The position numbers and the translations under genes are program-made. Under the pieces are notes generated by a model. That model ran no database searches. It had not been told where the DNA came from and was given only the letters and a program-made list of their open reading frames with translations. 64,000 bases of DNA from Palsa-1392 sp963819975 (GTDB lineage: Bacteria; Verrucomicrobiota; Verrucomicrobiia; Chthoniobacterales; UBA10450), in assembly GCA_963819975.1 (NCBI GenBank), contig CAWFYE010000011.1, forward strand, positions 186,001 to 250,000. Direction: 5' to 3'. Positions within the stretch are counted from its first letter, which is position 1. Every line of letters starts with the position of its first letter. Positions 26,901 through 35,612 of the stretch are shown here, piece after piece.

Positions 26901-28241
26901 ATGACTAAACAACCTACTATCATGAAAACGTATCTGTTTACGGGTGCGTTTTTGTTCTGTCTGTTTTCTGTGATCGTGCTGCCCCGTGCGCAGGGGCAGG
27001 GAGATGTCGGCAAGAGATCGTCGAATCTCCAGCTAACGCATCAGCAACACCCGTTGGATTGCGCTTGGTCGGCGGGACCTGATTTCCCGACCGCCGCAGT
27101 CCGCTCGGTTGGCGTTTACTTTCCGGCCAACGGGCACTTCTATGCCATGGGCGGGCGCAGCTCCGACACGGCGGGCAGCGACTTCATGCACCCATTTGAA
27201 TATGATCCGGGTACGAACATGTGGACTACCAAAGGAGCTGCCTACCCCGACAACCAGGTGAACAACATGGCTTGCGGCGTGCTCAACGACAGCGGAACAG
27301 ACTATATCTACTGCGTGGGGGGATCGGCAGCGGGTGCGTCCACGGCGACGGATCGCGTCTTTCGTTATGATCCGGTCACCGACACCATCAGCACCGTTGC
27401 TTCACCCTGGCCCGGTGACACTGGCGGAATCGTCTTGCCTGGCGGGTTTTCGGTGTCCAATAACAACCTCTATATCCTGGGCGGGTTCAGCATCAACGTT
27501 GGTATGGTTAGCGATATCTGGCAATTCGATCCCACCGGGGCCAACTGGACGCACAAGACGGCTCATCTGCCTGTCGAGCTCGGCTATGTGCCGGCATGCA
27601 CGATTGGGGGCCTCATCTACACGGCCGGCGGAAGTACGTGGGATGGAACTACGATCCATGATAGTACCGATTCTTTTGTGTATGACCCCGCAGCCGATAG
27701 CATTTCCGCGATTGCCAGCATACCGAGGGCAACGGCGGAGACGCGGGCGCTTAACTTCAATAACCAGATGAGAGTCATGGGCGGGGGAAGAGATACGCCA
27801 AACCCCTCTAACGAGGTGGACGTCTACGACCCTGTCAGCGGCCTCTGGTCAACGGATCTGCCATTTACCACTCCGCGGCGCAATTTCCCGACCGACACCG
27901 ATGGCAGCACGACCGTCTGGCTGGCCGGTGGCTATGATGCCGGCGCGGCTCCGATGAGCTCGATGGAAATCTTCCAATGCGACGGAGGCGGCGGCGACAT
28001 CACGCTCACCGCGAAGCTTCGCCGGCAAAACGGCAACGTTCTCGTGGCCCTTGATTGGACCGGGACGGATGATAGCGGCGACATCAACATCCTTCGTGAC
28101 GGCGTGGTAATTCATACCACGGCTGACGACGGTCGCGCTCAGGACAAACTCGGCCACGTCAGCAGGGTATCCCACACCTATCAAGTCTGCGAGCCAGACA
28201 CGGGCACCTGCTCAAACACAGTGACGGTTCAAGTCCCGTAG
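26901..28241 (+). CDS. Kelch-type beta-propeller secreted protein
   Basis: A 446-residue exported protein. A signal peptide lies at about residues 8-33 (MKTYLFTGAFLFCLFSVIVL), so the ATG at 26922 is as likely as that at 26901. Five to six kelch blades follow (FYAMGGRSSDTAG, YIYCVGGSAAG, NNLYILGGFS, LIYTAGGSTW, TVWLAGGYDAG). The last 85 residues form a separate beta domain (LTAKLRRQNGNVLVALDWTG) that recurs at the end of secreted propeller proteins. Kelch propellers bind proteins or sugars; the ligand is unknown. A hairpin follows the stop. Confidence 0.83.
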   Translation: MTKQPTIMKTYLFTGAFLFCLFSVIVLPRAQGQGDVGKRSSNLQLTHQQHPLDCAWSAGPDFPTAAVRSVGVYFPANGHFYAMGGRSSDTAGSDFMHPFEYDPGTNMWTTKGAAYPDNQVNNMACGVLNDSGTDYIYCVGGSAAGASTATDRVFRYDPVTDTISTVASPWPGDTGGIVLPGGFSVSNNNLYILGGFSINVGMVSDIWQFDPTGANWTHKTAHLPVELGYVPACTIGGLIYTAGGSTWDGTTIHDSTDSFVYDPAADSISAIASIPRATAETRALNFNNQMRVMGGGRDTPNPSNEVDVYDPVSGLWSTDLPFTTPRRNFPTDTDGSTTVWLAGGYDAGAAPMSSMEIFQCDGGGGDITLTAKLRRQNGNVLVALDWTGTDDSGDINILRDGVVIHTTADDGRAQDKLGHVSRVSHTYQVCEPDTGTCSNTVTVQVP

Positions 28242-28269
28242 AGCGGCCAATAGAACCTAGGCCATCTTC

Positions 28270-28300
28270 GTCAGGAGGTCGTCCGATCCGACCTCCTGAC
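28270..28300 (+). terminator. Hairpin after the kelch gene
   Basis: Perfect 12-bp stem GTCAGGAGGTCG/CGACCTCCTGAC with a 7-base loop, 29 bp after the stop. There is no T run, so it may be a Rho-dependent stop or a 3' stabiliser. The following 238 bp to the permease gene hold nothing I can support. Confidence 0.6.
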
Positions 28301-28538
28301 TGCATCGAGATCAATCGATCTGGCACTTATCAGGCCGCCGCGAGGAGCATCTCGCGGTTGGGACTCTGCTTGGGTCGGGGCTAAACATGTAACATTTTCG
28401 GCGCGGTTGCTTGCCGGTGGGATTAGAGAATAGAAACGAGGTAGACGGCGGGAGACCTCCCAATTCTCGCGTTACGATCGATCGAGATGACAAGCGGCTT
28501 GCAGTCGTTTCATCTTGGTTCTCTGAGCTTCGAATACA

Positions 28539-29432
28539 ATGGACCGCGCTAGCTTGAGGGTTCGCCTCTTCGTCACTTTCCTCCTCACGCCGGCGTTGCT
28601 CGTCATCCTGGCGGTCGTCGCCTTTCCTTTTGTCTTCAACGTCATCCTCTCGTTCTCAAACGCGAACCTGTATCACATTCGCGACTGGCGCCTGATCGGC
28701 TTCGCCCAGTACGTCTCCATTTTTAGACAGGAACTCTTTTGGTCCATCCTTCTGAAGACCGTCATCTGGACGGTGGTCAACATCGTCTGCCATGTCGCGA
28801 TTGGTGTTTTCCTCGCGGTCGTCCTGCACCAGAAATTCATCCGCGGGAAATCGGCCTGGCGAGTCGCGCTCATTCTTCCCTGGGCACTGCCGCAATACAT
28901 CAGCGCGCTCACCTGGCGCGGGATGTTCAACTACGAATACGGTTCGGTGAATCTGCTTATCACGAAGTATCTTCAGCTCGCGCCGGTGCAGTGGTTGACC
29001 TCGCCCTTCGAGGCCTTCCTCGCCGTCATCATCACGAACGTCTGGCTCGGCTTTCCCTTCATGATGGTGATCGCGCTCGGCGGTCTGCAATCGATTCCCA
29101 ACGAGCTTTACGAAGCGGCGGACGTCGACGGCGCCTCCAAGTGGTTTCAGTTTTGGCACATCACCGCTCCGCTCCTCCGGCCGGTCATGATCCCGGCGAT
29201 CACGTTAGGCACGATCTGGACCTTCAATAACATCAACGTCGTTTGGCTCGTCTCGAACATGGGAGAACCGGCCGACTCGACTCACATCCTCGTTTCCTAC
29301 GTCTACAAGGCAGCCTTCAACATGTATCGCTTCGGCTGGGCAGCGGCGTTGTCCGTTGTGATCTTCGCTATCCTCTTTGTTTTCGCGCAGGTCTTTCTTA
29401 AGAACACCCGCGCGACCGAGCCGGTGTATTAG
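28539..29432 (+). CDS. Sugar ABC transporter permease (MalF/UgpA type)
   Basis: A 297-residue inner-membrane permease with six membrane segments and the EAA loop EAADVDGASKWFQFWHITAP that docks the ATPase. It belongs to the carbohydrate ABC family (CUT1). The usual partners, a substrate-binding protein, second permease and ATPase, are absent on both sides: a kelch gene lies upstream and a hypothetical membrane protein downstream. It is therefore an orphan whose partners must be elsewhere or lost. The substrate cannot be predicted. Confidence 0.9.
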   Translation: MDRASLRVRLFVTFLLTPALLVILAVVAFPFVFNVILSFSNANLYHIRDWRLIGFAQYVSIFRQELFWSILLKTVIWTVVNIVCHVAIGVFLAVVLHQKFIRGKSAWRVALILPWALPQYISALTWRGMFNYEYGSVNLLITKYLQLAPVQWLTSPFEAFLAVIITNVWLGFPFMMVIALGGLQSIPNELYEAADVDGASKWFQFWHITAPLLRPVMIPAITLGTIWTFNNINVVWLVSNMGEPADSTHILVSYVYKAAFNMYRFGWAAALSVVIFAILFVFAQVFLKNTRATEPVY

Positions 29433-29509
29433 GGGCGGTTGGCCCGGCGGCAATTTCCGGCTCGACTAACAACGGCGGCGGCTCATTATCCGCTTCAGGA
29501 GGCTTATTT

Positions 29510-30100
29510 ATGACACGTATCTTTCTCGCTTCTCTACTCGGTGCGATTGCCATGTTTATCTGGACTTCCATCGCGCATATGGCGTTGCCTCTCGGGGAAG
29601 CCGGCATCAAGGAAATCCCGAACGAGTCCGCCGTCCTCGACGCCATGCAGAAGAATATCGGCCAACAATCCGGCCTTTATGTCTTTCCCGGCTTCGGATT
29701 GGGACCCGACGCGACGCACGAACAAAAATCGGAGGCGATGAAACACATGGGGGAGAACCTGGCCAATCATCCTTCCGGCATCCTGATGTATCATCCGGCT
29801 GGGACACGCCCGCTGGTGATGGGCCGCTACTTGTCGATCGAATTCCTGACCGAATTCGTCGAGGTCTTGCTTGCGCTCCTCCTCCTGAGCAAAACGCGCC
29901 TAACGACCTTCGGCGGACGGGTCGGATTTGTCTTCCTGGCCGGTCTGCTCGCCGCCGTGGCCACGAATATTTCCTATTGGAATTGGTACGGGTTCCCTGC
30001 GACCTACACCGCCGCTTACGTTACGATTCAGTTGGTCGGATTCCTCTGCGCCGGTTTGGTCGCCGCTTTGGTCCTAAGGAAGCACCAGTTCACGAACTGA
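29510..30100 (+). CDS. Hypothetical four-span membrane protein
   Basis: A 196-residue protein with membrane segments near residues 5-25, 113-130, 140-158 and 165-187 and a periplasmic loop (30-105) holding SGLYVFPGFGLGP and MYHPAGTRPLVMG. I do not recognise a named family. A good ribosome site (AGGAGG) precedes the ATG. It is convergent with lgt, 4 bp apart. Confidence 0.7.
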   Translation: MTRIFLASLLGAIAMFIWTSIAHMALPLGEAGIKEIPNESAVLDAMQKNIGQQSGLYVFPGFGLGPDATHEQKSEAMKHMGENLANHPSGILMYHPAGTRPLVMGRYLSIEFLTEFVEVLLALLLLSKTRLTTFGGRVGFVFLAGLLAAVATNISYWNWYGFPATYTAAYVTIQLVGFLCAGLVAALVLRKHQFTN

Positions 30101-30104
30101 TGGG

Positions 30105-31034
30105 TCAGCGTTGCGCGGCCTCGTATTTCTTCGTTCGCAGCGCGTAGGCGACGAAACAAATCCCGCCCGCGATCAGGATGACGGAGAGCGTTTGCCCGCG
30201 GGTGAAGGGACCAGTCAATGGCGCGTCCGGTTCGCGGAAATATTCGACAATCACCCTAACGAGCGCATAAAGAAGCAGGAACAGACCGGCCAGCATCCCG
30301 CGCGGCTGCCTCGTGTGGAGCCGCAAAAACCAGAGGCAACCAAAGAGAAATGCGCCCTCGAGGAGCGCTTCGTATAGCTGCGACGGATGTCGCGGGGTCA
30401 GCGTTTGGTGGAAGACATCTTGCAGGCCTTGATCACTTCGCGCTTGTTCGATGATTTCGTTCAGTCCGCCAATCTCGGGCCGGACCGCATGCGCCGCAGT
30501 CAGGGCGCGCGCCCCGATCTCCGGCAGGTCAATCGCTTCCTTGGGGAATTGCATCGCCCACGCCACGTTGGCGGCGCGTCCGTAGAGCTCACCATTGATA
30601 AAATTGGCACAGCGCCCGAGGAAAAGTCCGACTGGGGCGACGACCGCGATATTATCCGCCAGGTTCAGCCAGGAAATTCGCTGCGAGCGGGCGTAGAGAA
30701 ATGTGACCAAGGTGAGTCCAATCATCCCGCCGTGGCTCGACATCCCGCCGTCCCAAATTCGGAAGACAAAAAGCGGATCGGTCAGGATTTGCCCCGGCCG
30801 ATAGAAAAGGACGAAGCCGAGCCGTCCGCCAACGACCACGCCTAACGACGCCACCAAAATAAAATCGCCCACTTTTTCTGGGTCCAGGGCGCAGTAGCGC
30901 CGCTGGGCGAGCCAGCGCAGGAGGAGAAACCCGCAAAAAAAAGCGAGCAGATAAGAGAAGCCATACCAGCGGATGCCAAAGCTGGGTCCGAACTTGACCA
31001 GGAACGGACTGAAATTATCGAGGTAATACGCCAT
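30105..31034 (-). CDS. lgt: Prolipoprotein diacylglyceryl transferase
   Basis: A 309-residue Lgt, the first enzyme of lipoprotein maturation, in the inner membrane. It shows the signature GRCANFINGELYGR near residue 140, the HGGMIG motif near 100 with its essential His, and RHPSQLYEALLEG towards the C-terminus. The ATG at 31034 is preferred to a TTG three codons upstream. It is divergent from the serine hydrolase gene, whose annotated start overlaps it. The presence of lgt fits the lipoprotein at 39007. Confidence 0.96.
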   Translation of the reverse strand: MAYYLDNFSPFLVKFGPSFGIRWYGFSYLLAFFCGFLLLRWLAQRRYCALDPEKVGDFILVASLGVVVGGRLGFVLFYRPGQILTDPLFVFRIWDGGMSSHGGMIGLTLVTFLYARSQRISWLNLADNIAVVAPVGLFLGRCANFINGELYGRAANVAWAMQFPKEAIDLPEIGARALTAAHAVRPEIGGLNEIIEQARSDQGLQDVFHQTLTPRHPSQLYEALLEGAFLFGCLWFLRLHTRQPRGMLAGLFLLLYALVRVIVEYFREPDAPLTGPFTRGQTLSVILIAGGICFVAYALRTKKYEAAQR

Positions 31035-32178
31035 GCAGGCCAAACCAGCTTTTCTTCACTCACCGACTGTAGCGGCGGCCGTGTCGGCCGCACAATCTTC
31101 TTCTGCGGACGATCTTCTCGAATCTGCGGGCGACCCGCCCGGCTCTATACCGGCGGCAGAACTCAGCCTCGGAACGCTCCCCTTTCTTCTCGTTCTCGCG
31201 TCGTTGCTCGCGTCCAGCGCGTGGGCCGCCGATCTCGATCCCGCAGCGGTGCGCAAAGCGGCCAAATATTCGGCCGAGCATCGCGGCACGTCGTTTCTTG
31301 CGATTCAAAATGGCAAAACCTTGCTCGAGGAATACCCCGGGAAAACCGATGCCGATACACCGCAGCGGATCTACAGCGGCACGAAAGCGTTTTGGAATCT
31401 GGCTGCGCTCGCCGCCGCGGAGGACGGCATTCTCAGTCTCGACGAGCGCGTTGCCGATACGATCGCCTCCTGGCGCGACGACCCGCGCAAAGCGCGCGTC
31501 ACCATTCGGCAGTTACTCGATTTTTCCTCCGGACTCGCGCCGGGATTCCAATTGCAGGTAAACGAGTATGGCAACCGCGACCGCACCGCGCTTGGACTCC
31601 GAATCCTGGCCGAGCCGGGAAAAGCTTTCATCTACGGTCCGGCCGCGTTGCAGGTGTTCCATCAGGTCTTGAAAGAAAAGCTGAAGAAGAAAAACCCCAC
31701 GGAATATCTCGAGGGCCGCGTCCTGCGCCGAATGCACCTCGGTCCGCAGCGCTATCTCGACGATCGCGCCGGCAATCCGCTGCTCGCGGCCGGTTTCATC
31801 ATGACCGCGCGACACTGGTCGAAGATGGGCCAGCTCGTGTTGGACAAGGGCAAACCGGTCGTAAAACCGGAAACACTCGCGGAGTGCTGGCGCGGTTCCG
31901 CGGCCAACCGCGCCTTTTCGTTAGGCTGGTGGAATAACCGCGCTGCGCCGGGCGGGCGCGAATTCGATTTCGAGGAGATGCTCGAGCCGAAATGGTCGCG
32001 CCAGGATTGGCACGACGCCTGTCTCTGCCGGACCGCACCGCGCGATCTTGTGGCCAGCGTCGGCTCCCGCCATCAACGGCTCTACGTCATCCCATCACTT
32101 GATCTGGTCGTCATCAGGCAAGGGAGCGGCGGGAAATTTTCCGACGCACATTTCCTGCGGCTGCTCCTCGGGAGATAG
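31033..32178 (+). CDS. Serine hydrolase (beta-lactamase class C-like)
   Basis: A protein of up to 381 residues. The mature part, after a signal peptide-like stretch (LGTLPFLLVLASLLASSAWA, about residues 46-65), has the SxxK active-site motif in IYSGTKAFW and a YxN-like YGP further on, the order of class C beta-lactamase/transpeptidase folds; a KTG box is not evident, so antibiotic hydrolysis is doubtful. The first 45 codons translate a dispersed GC-rich repeat (31069-31091) and nearby DNA, and no good ATG follows, so the true start is uncertain and might be hidden by a base error. Confidence 0.72.
   Translation: MQAKPAFLHSPTVAAAVSAAQSSSADDLLESAGDPPGSIPAAELSLGTLPFLLVLASLLASSAWAADLDPAAVRKAAKYSAEHRGTSFLAIQNGKTLLEEYPGKTDADTPQRIYSGTKAFWNLAALAAAEDGILSLDERVADTIASWRDDPRKARVTIRQLLDFSSGLAPGFQLQVNEYGNRDRTALGLRILAEPGKAFIYGPAALQVFHQVLKEKLKKKNPTEYLEGRVLRRMHLGPQRYLDDRAGNPLLAAGFIMTARHWSKMGQLVLDKGKPVVKPETLAECWRGSAANRAFSLGWWNNRAAPGGREFDFEEMLEPKWSRQDWHDACLCRTAPRDLVASVGSRHQRLYVIPSLDLVVIRQGSGGKFSDAHFLRLLLGR
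31069..31091. repeat. Dispersed GC-rich intergenic repeat
   Basis: GTAGCGGCGGCCGTGTCGG plus four bases. The reverse complement recurs with two changes at 45281-45303, and weaker relatives bound the gap at 55780-55857. It is a small palindrome-like intergenic repeat present near gene starts and ends. Confidence 0.6.
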
Positions 32179-32271
32179 CGCCCCTGTCCTTGCTCCCACT
32201 AATACGCGATGTGACCAGCGATTTCTCCCTTCAGTCGCGATCGTCTTCGTGATCGGCGCAGAGCAAAACGC

Positions 32272-33924
32272 CTACTGCACGGTGAGGGTGAGATCGTTCC
32301 CGTCGCCTCCGGCGTAACTGACTTCGTAGGTGTTGTTGCCGGCGGTGATCGTAGAGCCTTCGGTAAGGCCGTTGAAATTACCGGAGATCGCGGTCGCCGA
32401 GGTGTTGTCGATCGCAACAAAGACCGTCCCCGGCGCGAGGATGCCGCTTCCCTGGCTGACGAGCACGAAATGCGCACCCGGATCGATCGTGACCCCATTG
32501 GCGACCACGCTATCCGCCAGGCCTTGGTTGGTGTTAACGCCGTAGCTATAGGTGCCATCGGGGTTAAAGGTGAGCCCGCTCACGATGACCATGGTGACCC
32601 GTTGGCTGCTCTTGAGCGCTGGCACGAGGGCCGCGCCAGAGCCGCTCCCGCTCCCGATCGTGAGCGTGCCGGCGATCATTCCAGCGCCGCCGATCTGTCC
32701 AGCATCCACCTGCACCGGACCTGGGCCGGTTCCCGAGCCGAAGTGATTGGCCACGATGAGGCTGCCTTCGCTGACGGTGGTCCCACCGGTATATCCGTTA
32801 TCGCCGGTGAGGGTGAGCGATCCAGTTCCGACTTTCGCCAGGGAGCCTCCGACTCCTCCGGCTTCGCCACCGTCGCTGAGGTGGCCGGGATAAACCGTCT
32901 CCGAGTTAGCGCTCCCGACCGATAATTCTTGCGAGCCGAGGAAGACACGGCCGGTGCGTTCGCCTTCGAGCGACCCGATTGTAAACTTTAAGATCTGGCT
33001 GCTCATATCGACCACACCATTGGCGTTGATGATCAGCCGGGCGGTGCCGCTGGCGACGAACTGGCCAAAGCGAATCAAGCCACCATCGACCACCAAGGTC
33101 GCCGCCCCGGTTTTTGCGCTGCCCTCTAAGTCGAGGCGGGCTCGTTCCCCACCCGCGCCTGCGCTGCCCTCCAGCGTTATGGTAGAGGTGCCTGCATCCC
33201 CGAAGAAGTCGATCACAGCGCCGCTGACACCGGGCAAGCTACTCCCTTCCGCCGTGATATTGGCCGCTCCAGCAGAGCCAGCGATTCGCATGAAGCCCGG
33301 GGTTCCGCCGTTCACGCCGCTCCGGTGCAGAACGAACGTCGCGGTTCCACCGGTGGCACCGGTAAAGATTGTTACCCTCCCAGGCTGATTCTTGAAACCG
33401 TCTGCTCCCTCGATGTCATAAGTCGCGCTGCCCGCGCTGGACCCGGATTGGAACAATATCGTGCCCCCAGGGCGGCGCTTTGAGAGACTCCCCAGAAGAT
33501 GGAAATGGACCAGCGAGTCTGGGCTGCCCCCGGTGAAATCAATCGTTCCGCCATCGAGGACGATTTCCTGCATGATCCCTGAATTATTGAGGATTCCTGG
33601 AAAGCTCGCGAAAGTGAGCGTGTTACCCAGGAAAATAGTCAACGTGAAGGCGCTCGCGTTGGTATCGAAAGTCAGCCCTCCAAGCTCGATCGAATCGAGG
33701 AGAGAGATCTCAGTCACGTTGGAAGCGCCGAAGGTGGCGACATCGGTGGGGGAGTTAGGAACGGTGGCCGGGATCCAGTTATCGGGATGTCTCCAGTCGT
33801 TACTTTCCGGGTCGATCCGCCAGGTCGCACTCCCGGCGTTCATTGAAGAGGCGCCGAGCAAGACAAGCAAAGCGGGCAGCAGCCAAATGGTCCGGAAGTG
33901 AAGGGTCGAAGTGTGTGTTTTCAT
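32272..33924 (-). CDS. PATR-repeat secreted protein, fourth paralog
   Basis: A 550-residue exported protein with signal peptide (about 10-30), an N-terminal module SNDWRHPDNWIPATVPNSP like the three cassette proteins, Gly-rich beta repeats, the PATR motif GSLTLTGDNGYTGGTTVSEG near residue 365, and a C-terminus ending GGDGNDLTLTVQ. It lies on the opposite strand, has no hydrolase or leader beside it, and is much more diverged than copies 1-3, so it is an older paralog. Confidence 0.85.
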   Translation of the reverse strand: MKTHTSTLHFRTIWLLPALLVLLGASSMNAGSATWRIDPESNDWRHPDNWIPATVPNSPTDVATFGASNVTEISLLDSIELGGLTFDTNASAFTLTIFLGNTLTFASFPGILNNSGIMQEIVLDGGTIDFTGGSPDSLVHFHLLGSLSKRRPGGTILFQSGSSAGSATYDIEGADGFKNQPGRVTIFTGATGGTATFVLHRSGVNGGTPGFMRIAGSAGAANITAEGSSLPGVSGAVIDFFGDAGTSTITLEGSAGAGGERARLDLEGSAKTGAATLVVDGGLIRFGQFVASGTARLIINANGVVDMSSQILKFTIGSLEGERTGRVFLGSQELSVGSANSETVYPGHLSDGGEAGGVGGSLAKVGTGSLTLTGDNGYTGGTTVSEGSLIVANHFGSGTGPGPVQVDAGQIGGAGMIAGTLTIGSGSGSGAALVPALKSSQRVTMVIVSGLTFNPDGTYSYGVNTNQGLADSVVANGVTIDPGAHFVLVSQGSGILAPGTVFVAIDNTSATAISGNFNGLTEGSTITAGNNTYEVSYAGGDGNDLTLTVQ

Positions 33925-33969
33925 TTTGGTATTAGGTGGTTTAGTGGATCTGAATGTCGCCGCTCTGGA

Positions 33970-34368
33970 TTATTGCTTCCTGCTGCCGCGAGCACCATTC
34001 CATTGGGCAACAAAGTCGCCCTGTGCGCGAACAAGAACCCTTCCGTCGGAGAGCAGTGTTGCTGTGTGCCCGCTGCGGGGCGTGTTTAGGCTGCCTGTGA
34101 TGCTCCAGGTCCCACTCGCCGGGTCATACAGTTCTGCGCTCGTCAGGTAAACGCCACTAATTAATCCTCCTGCCACGAGCACCCTGCCGTCAACCAGAAC
34201 GGTTGCCGACTGTTCGCCGGCATTACTGAGGCTCCCGGTAAATTCCCATTCAAAGGGAGCCGCCGCGCAGGGCTGGACGAGCATCAATCCGGCACCGAAA
34301 AGAAACACCAGAACCGCGAAATGGCGTCGAGTCGACCCGCCCGGCCGAAACCGAAACGAGGTGTGCAT
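33970..34368 (-). pseudogene. Truncated kelch-repeat protein
   Basis: About 132 residues: an exported N-terminus, then two repeats of the pattern ATVLVDGRVLVAGG, LTSAELYDPASGTW, HTATLLSDGRVLV. In this family such repeats usually continue for five or more blades; here the frame ends after the second with a non-family tail (RAQGDFVAQWNGARGSRKQ). It is probably a broken remnant of a full propeller gene. An ATG at 34419 is an alternative start. Confidence 0.6.
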
Positions 34369-34647
34369 GAAGCGCGTTTTGATTGCATTTAGTTTGGCCG
34401 GTTGAGATGGGCGTTTCATAGAAGTGTCTTGCGAGCCAGTTTTGTCGGCTCAAAGAGTTCTACGGAAACGGGAGGACCAAGTTTCGATAATTCTTATTCT
34501 TTGACCCAAAACACGGAGCCGCCATACCCGCTCCCTTGCCTTCGCGGCCATCTCTGCGGCGCGCCCGGGGGTGGCGCTCGATCATCGGAAACCTATGGTG
34601 GTATCGCCGCGCTGGCCGCGATCTCGAGGCGTCTTACGTCGACCTGT

Positions 34648-35466
34648 TTACGGTGCAAGCGCGTAAACTTCGACGAGGGCGACGCCGGTGGTGTCGTTGG
34701 CGCCTCGCACAATCGCGGTGTAAGCGATGCCGCTCGGACTCGCCGGCAAGGTCGTAACAATGGCCGCTTCCAAGTCGCTCGTTGGCGGCACCGTCGTAGC
34801 GATGATCTCCGCTTCCTGAGTGTCACGCCAATCGTCATTGGAGGCGAGGAGGGCGCCGTTGCTGTCGTGCAATTCCAGCGTCGGATCCTGCAGCGTCCCG
34901 CTTACACCCGAGCCGCCTAACGATGGGCCGATCGCGCGGATAATCACTTTCTGCGCGTCGCTGCCCACTACGATGATGCCGCCGATGAGGACATCATTGC
35001 CCGTCTCGACCCGGCCGCGAGTCGAGATGTTGGCGAGCCTCGATGCCGCCGCGGAGTCCAGATCGTAGGCCTCGACCAAACCGATGCCGGTCGTCCCATT
35101 CACCCCACTCATGACGGCGGTATAACCAATCCCCTCCGGGCTCGCCGGCAAGGTCGCAACAATGGCCGATTCCAGATCGTTCGTTGGCGGAATCGTGCTG
35201 GCCACAATCTCGGCCTCCTGCGTGCTCCGCCAATCGTCATTCGATGCGATGAGCGCGCCATCCGGGCCATAGAGTGCAAGGGTTGGATTTGCCAGTTTGC
35301 CCGTCACCGGGAGCGACGGCCCGATCGCCCGCACGATCACTTTTTGCGGGTTGGGGCCGACCTCGATTACTCCGCCGATCATCACATCGTGGCCGTCAGC
35401 ACCTCCAGGAAGCGCAAGAATCAGAAAACACGTGCAGGAGGTGCGAAAGATTAGAAATAACTTCAT
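34648..35466 (-). CDS. Secreted protein with two tandem beta domains
   Basis: A 272-residue exported protein with signal peptide and two copies of a domain of about 115 residues (about 27-140 and 155-272). Each copy has the order MIGG, QKVIVRAIGPSL, DPTLEL or NPTLAL, SNDDWR-TQEAEI, PPT-DLE-AIV-TLPASP, YTA, TTG-LVE-Y. The domain is known to me from verrucomicrobial and acidobacterial surface proteins but has no assigned function. The 228 bp on its downstream side hold no gene. Confidence 0.75.
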   Translation of the reverse strand: MKLFLIFRTSCTCFLILALPGGADGHDVMIGGVIEVGPNPQKVIVRAIGPSLPVTGKLANPTLALYGPDGALIASNDDWRSTQEAEIVASTIPPTNDLESAIVATLPASPEGIGYTAVMSGVNGTTGIGLVEAYDLDSAAASRLANISTRGRVETGNDVLIGGIIVVGSDAQKVIIRAIGPSLGGSGVSGTLQDPTLELHDSNGALLASNDDWRDTQEAEIIATTVPPTSDLEAAIVTTLPASPSGIAYTAIVRGANDTTGVALVEVYALAP

Positions 35467-35612
35467 GCGAACAGGTTCATCGCCAAGCGCTGGGCGCACC
35501 CCGCGTGCAGCGCCGGTTGCTGTTCTTCAAGCAGAAGTGGTTCCGGAATTAATCGGAAAGGTCGCAATCGTGGACTCGCCGCGGCGCGTCCGAGTCCCGC
35601 GGACGGAGCGAA

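Noticed and set aside
31033..32178. Antibiotic-resistance beta-lactamase
   Set aside because: SxxK is present but the YxN box is YGP and no KTG box is clear, so it is called a serine hydrolase of the fold only.
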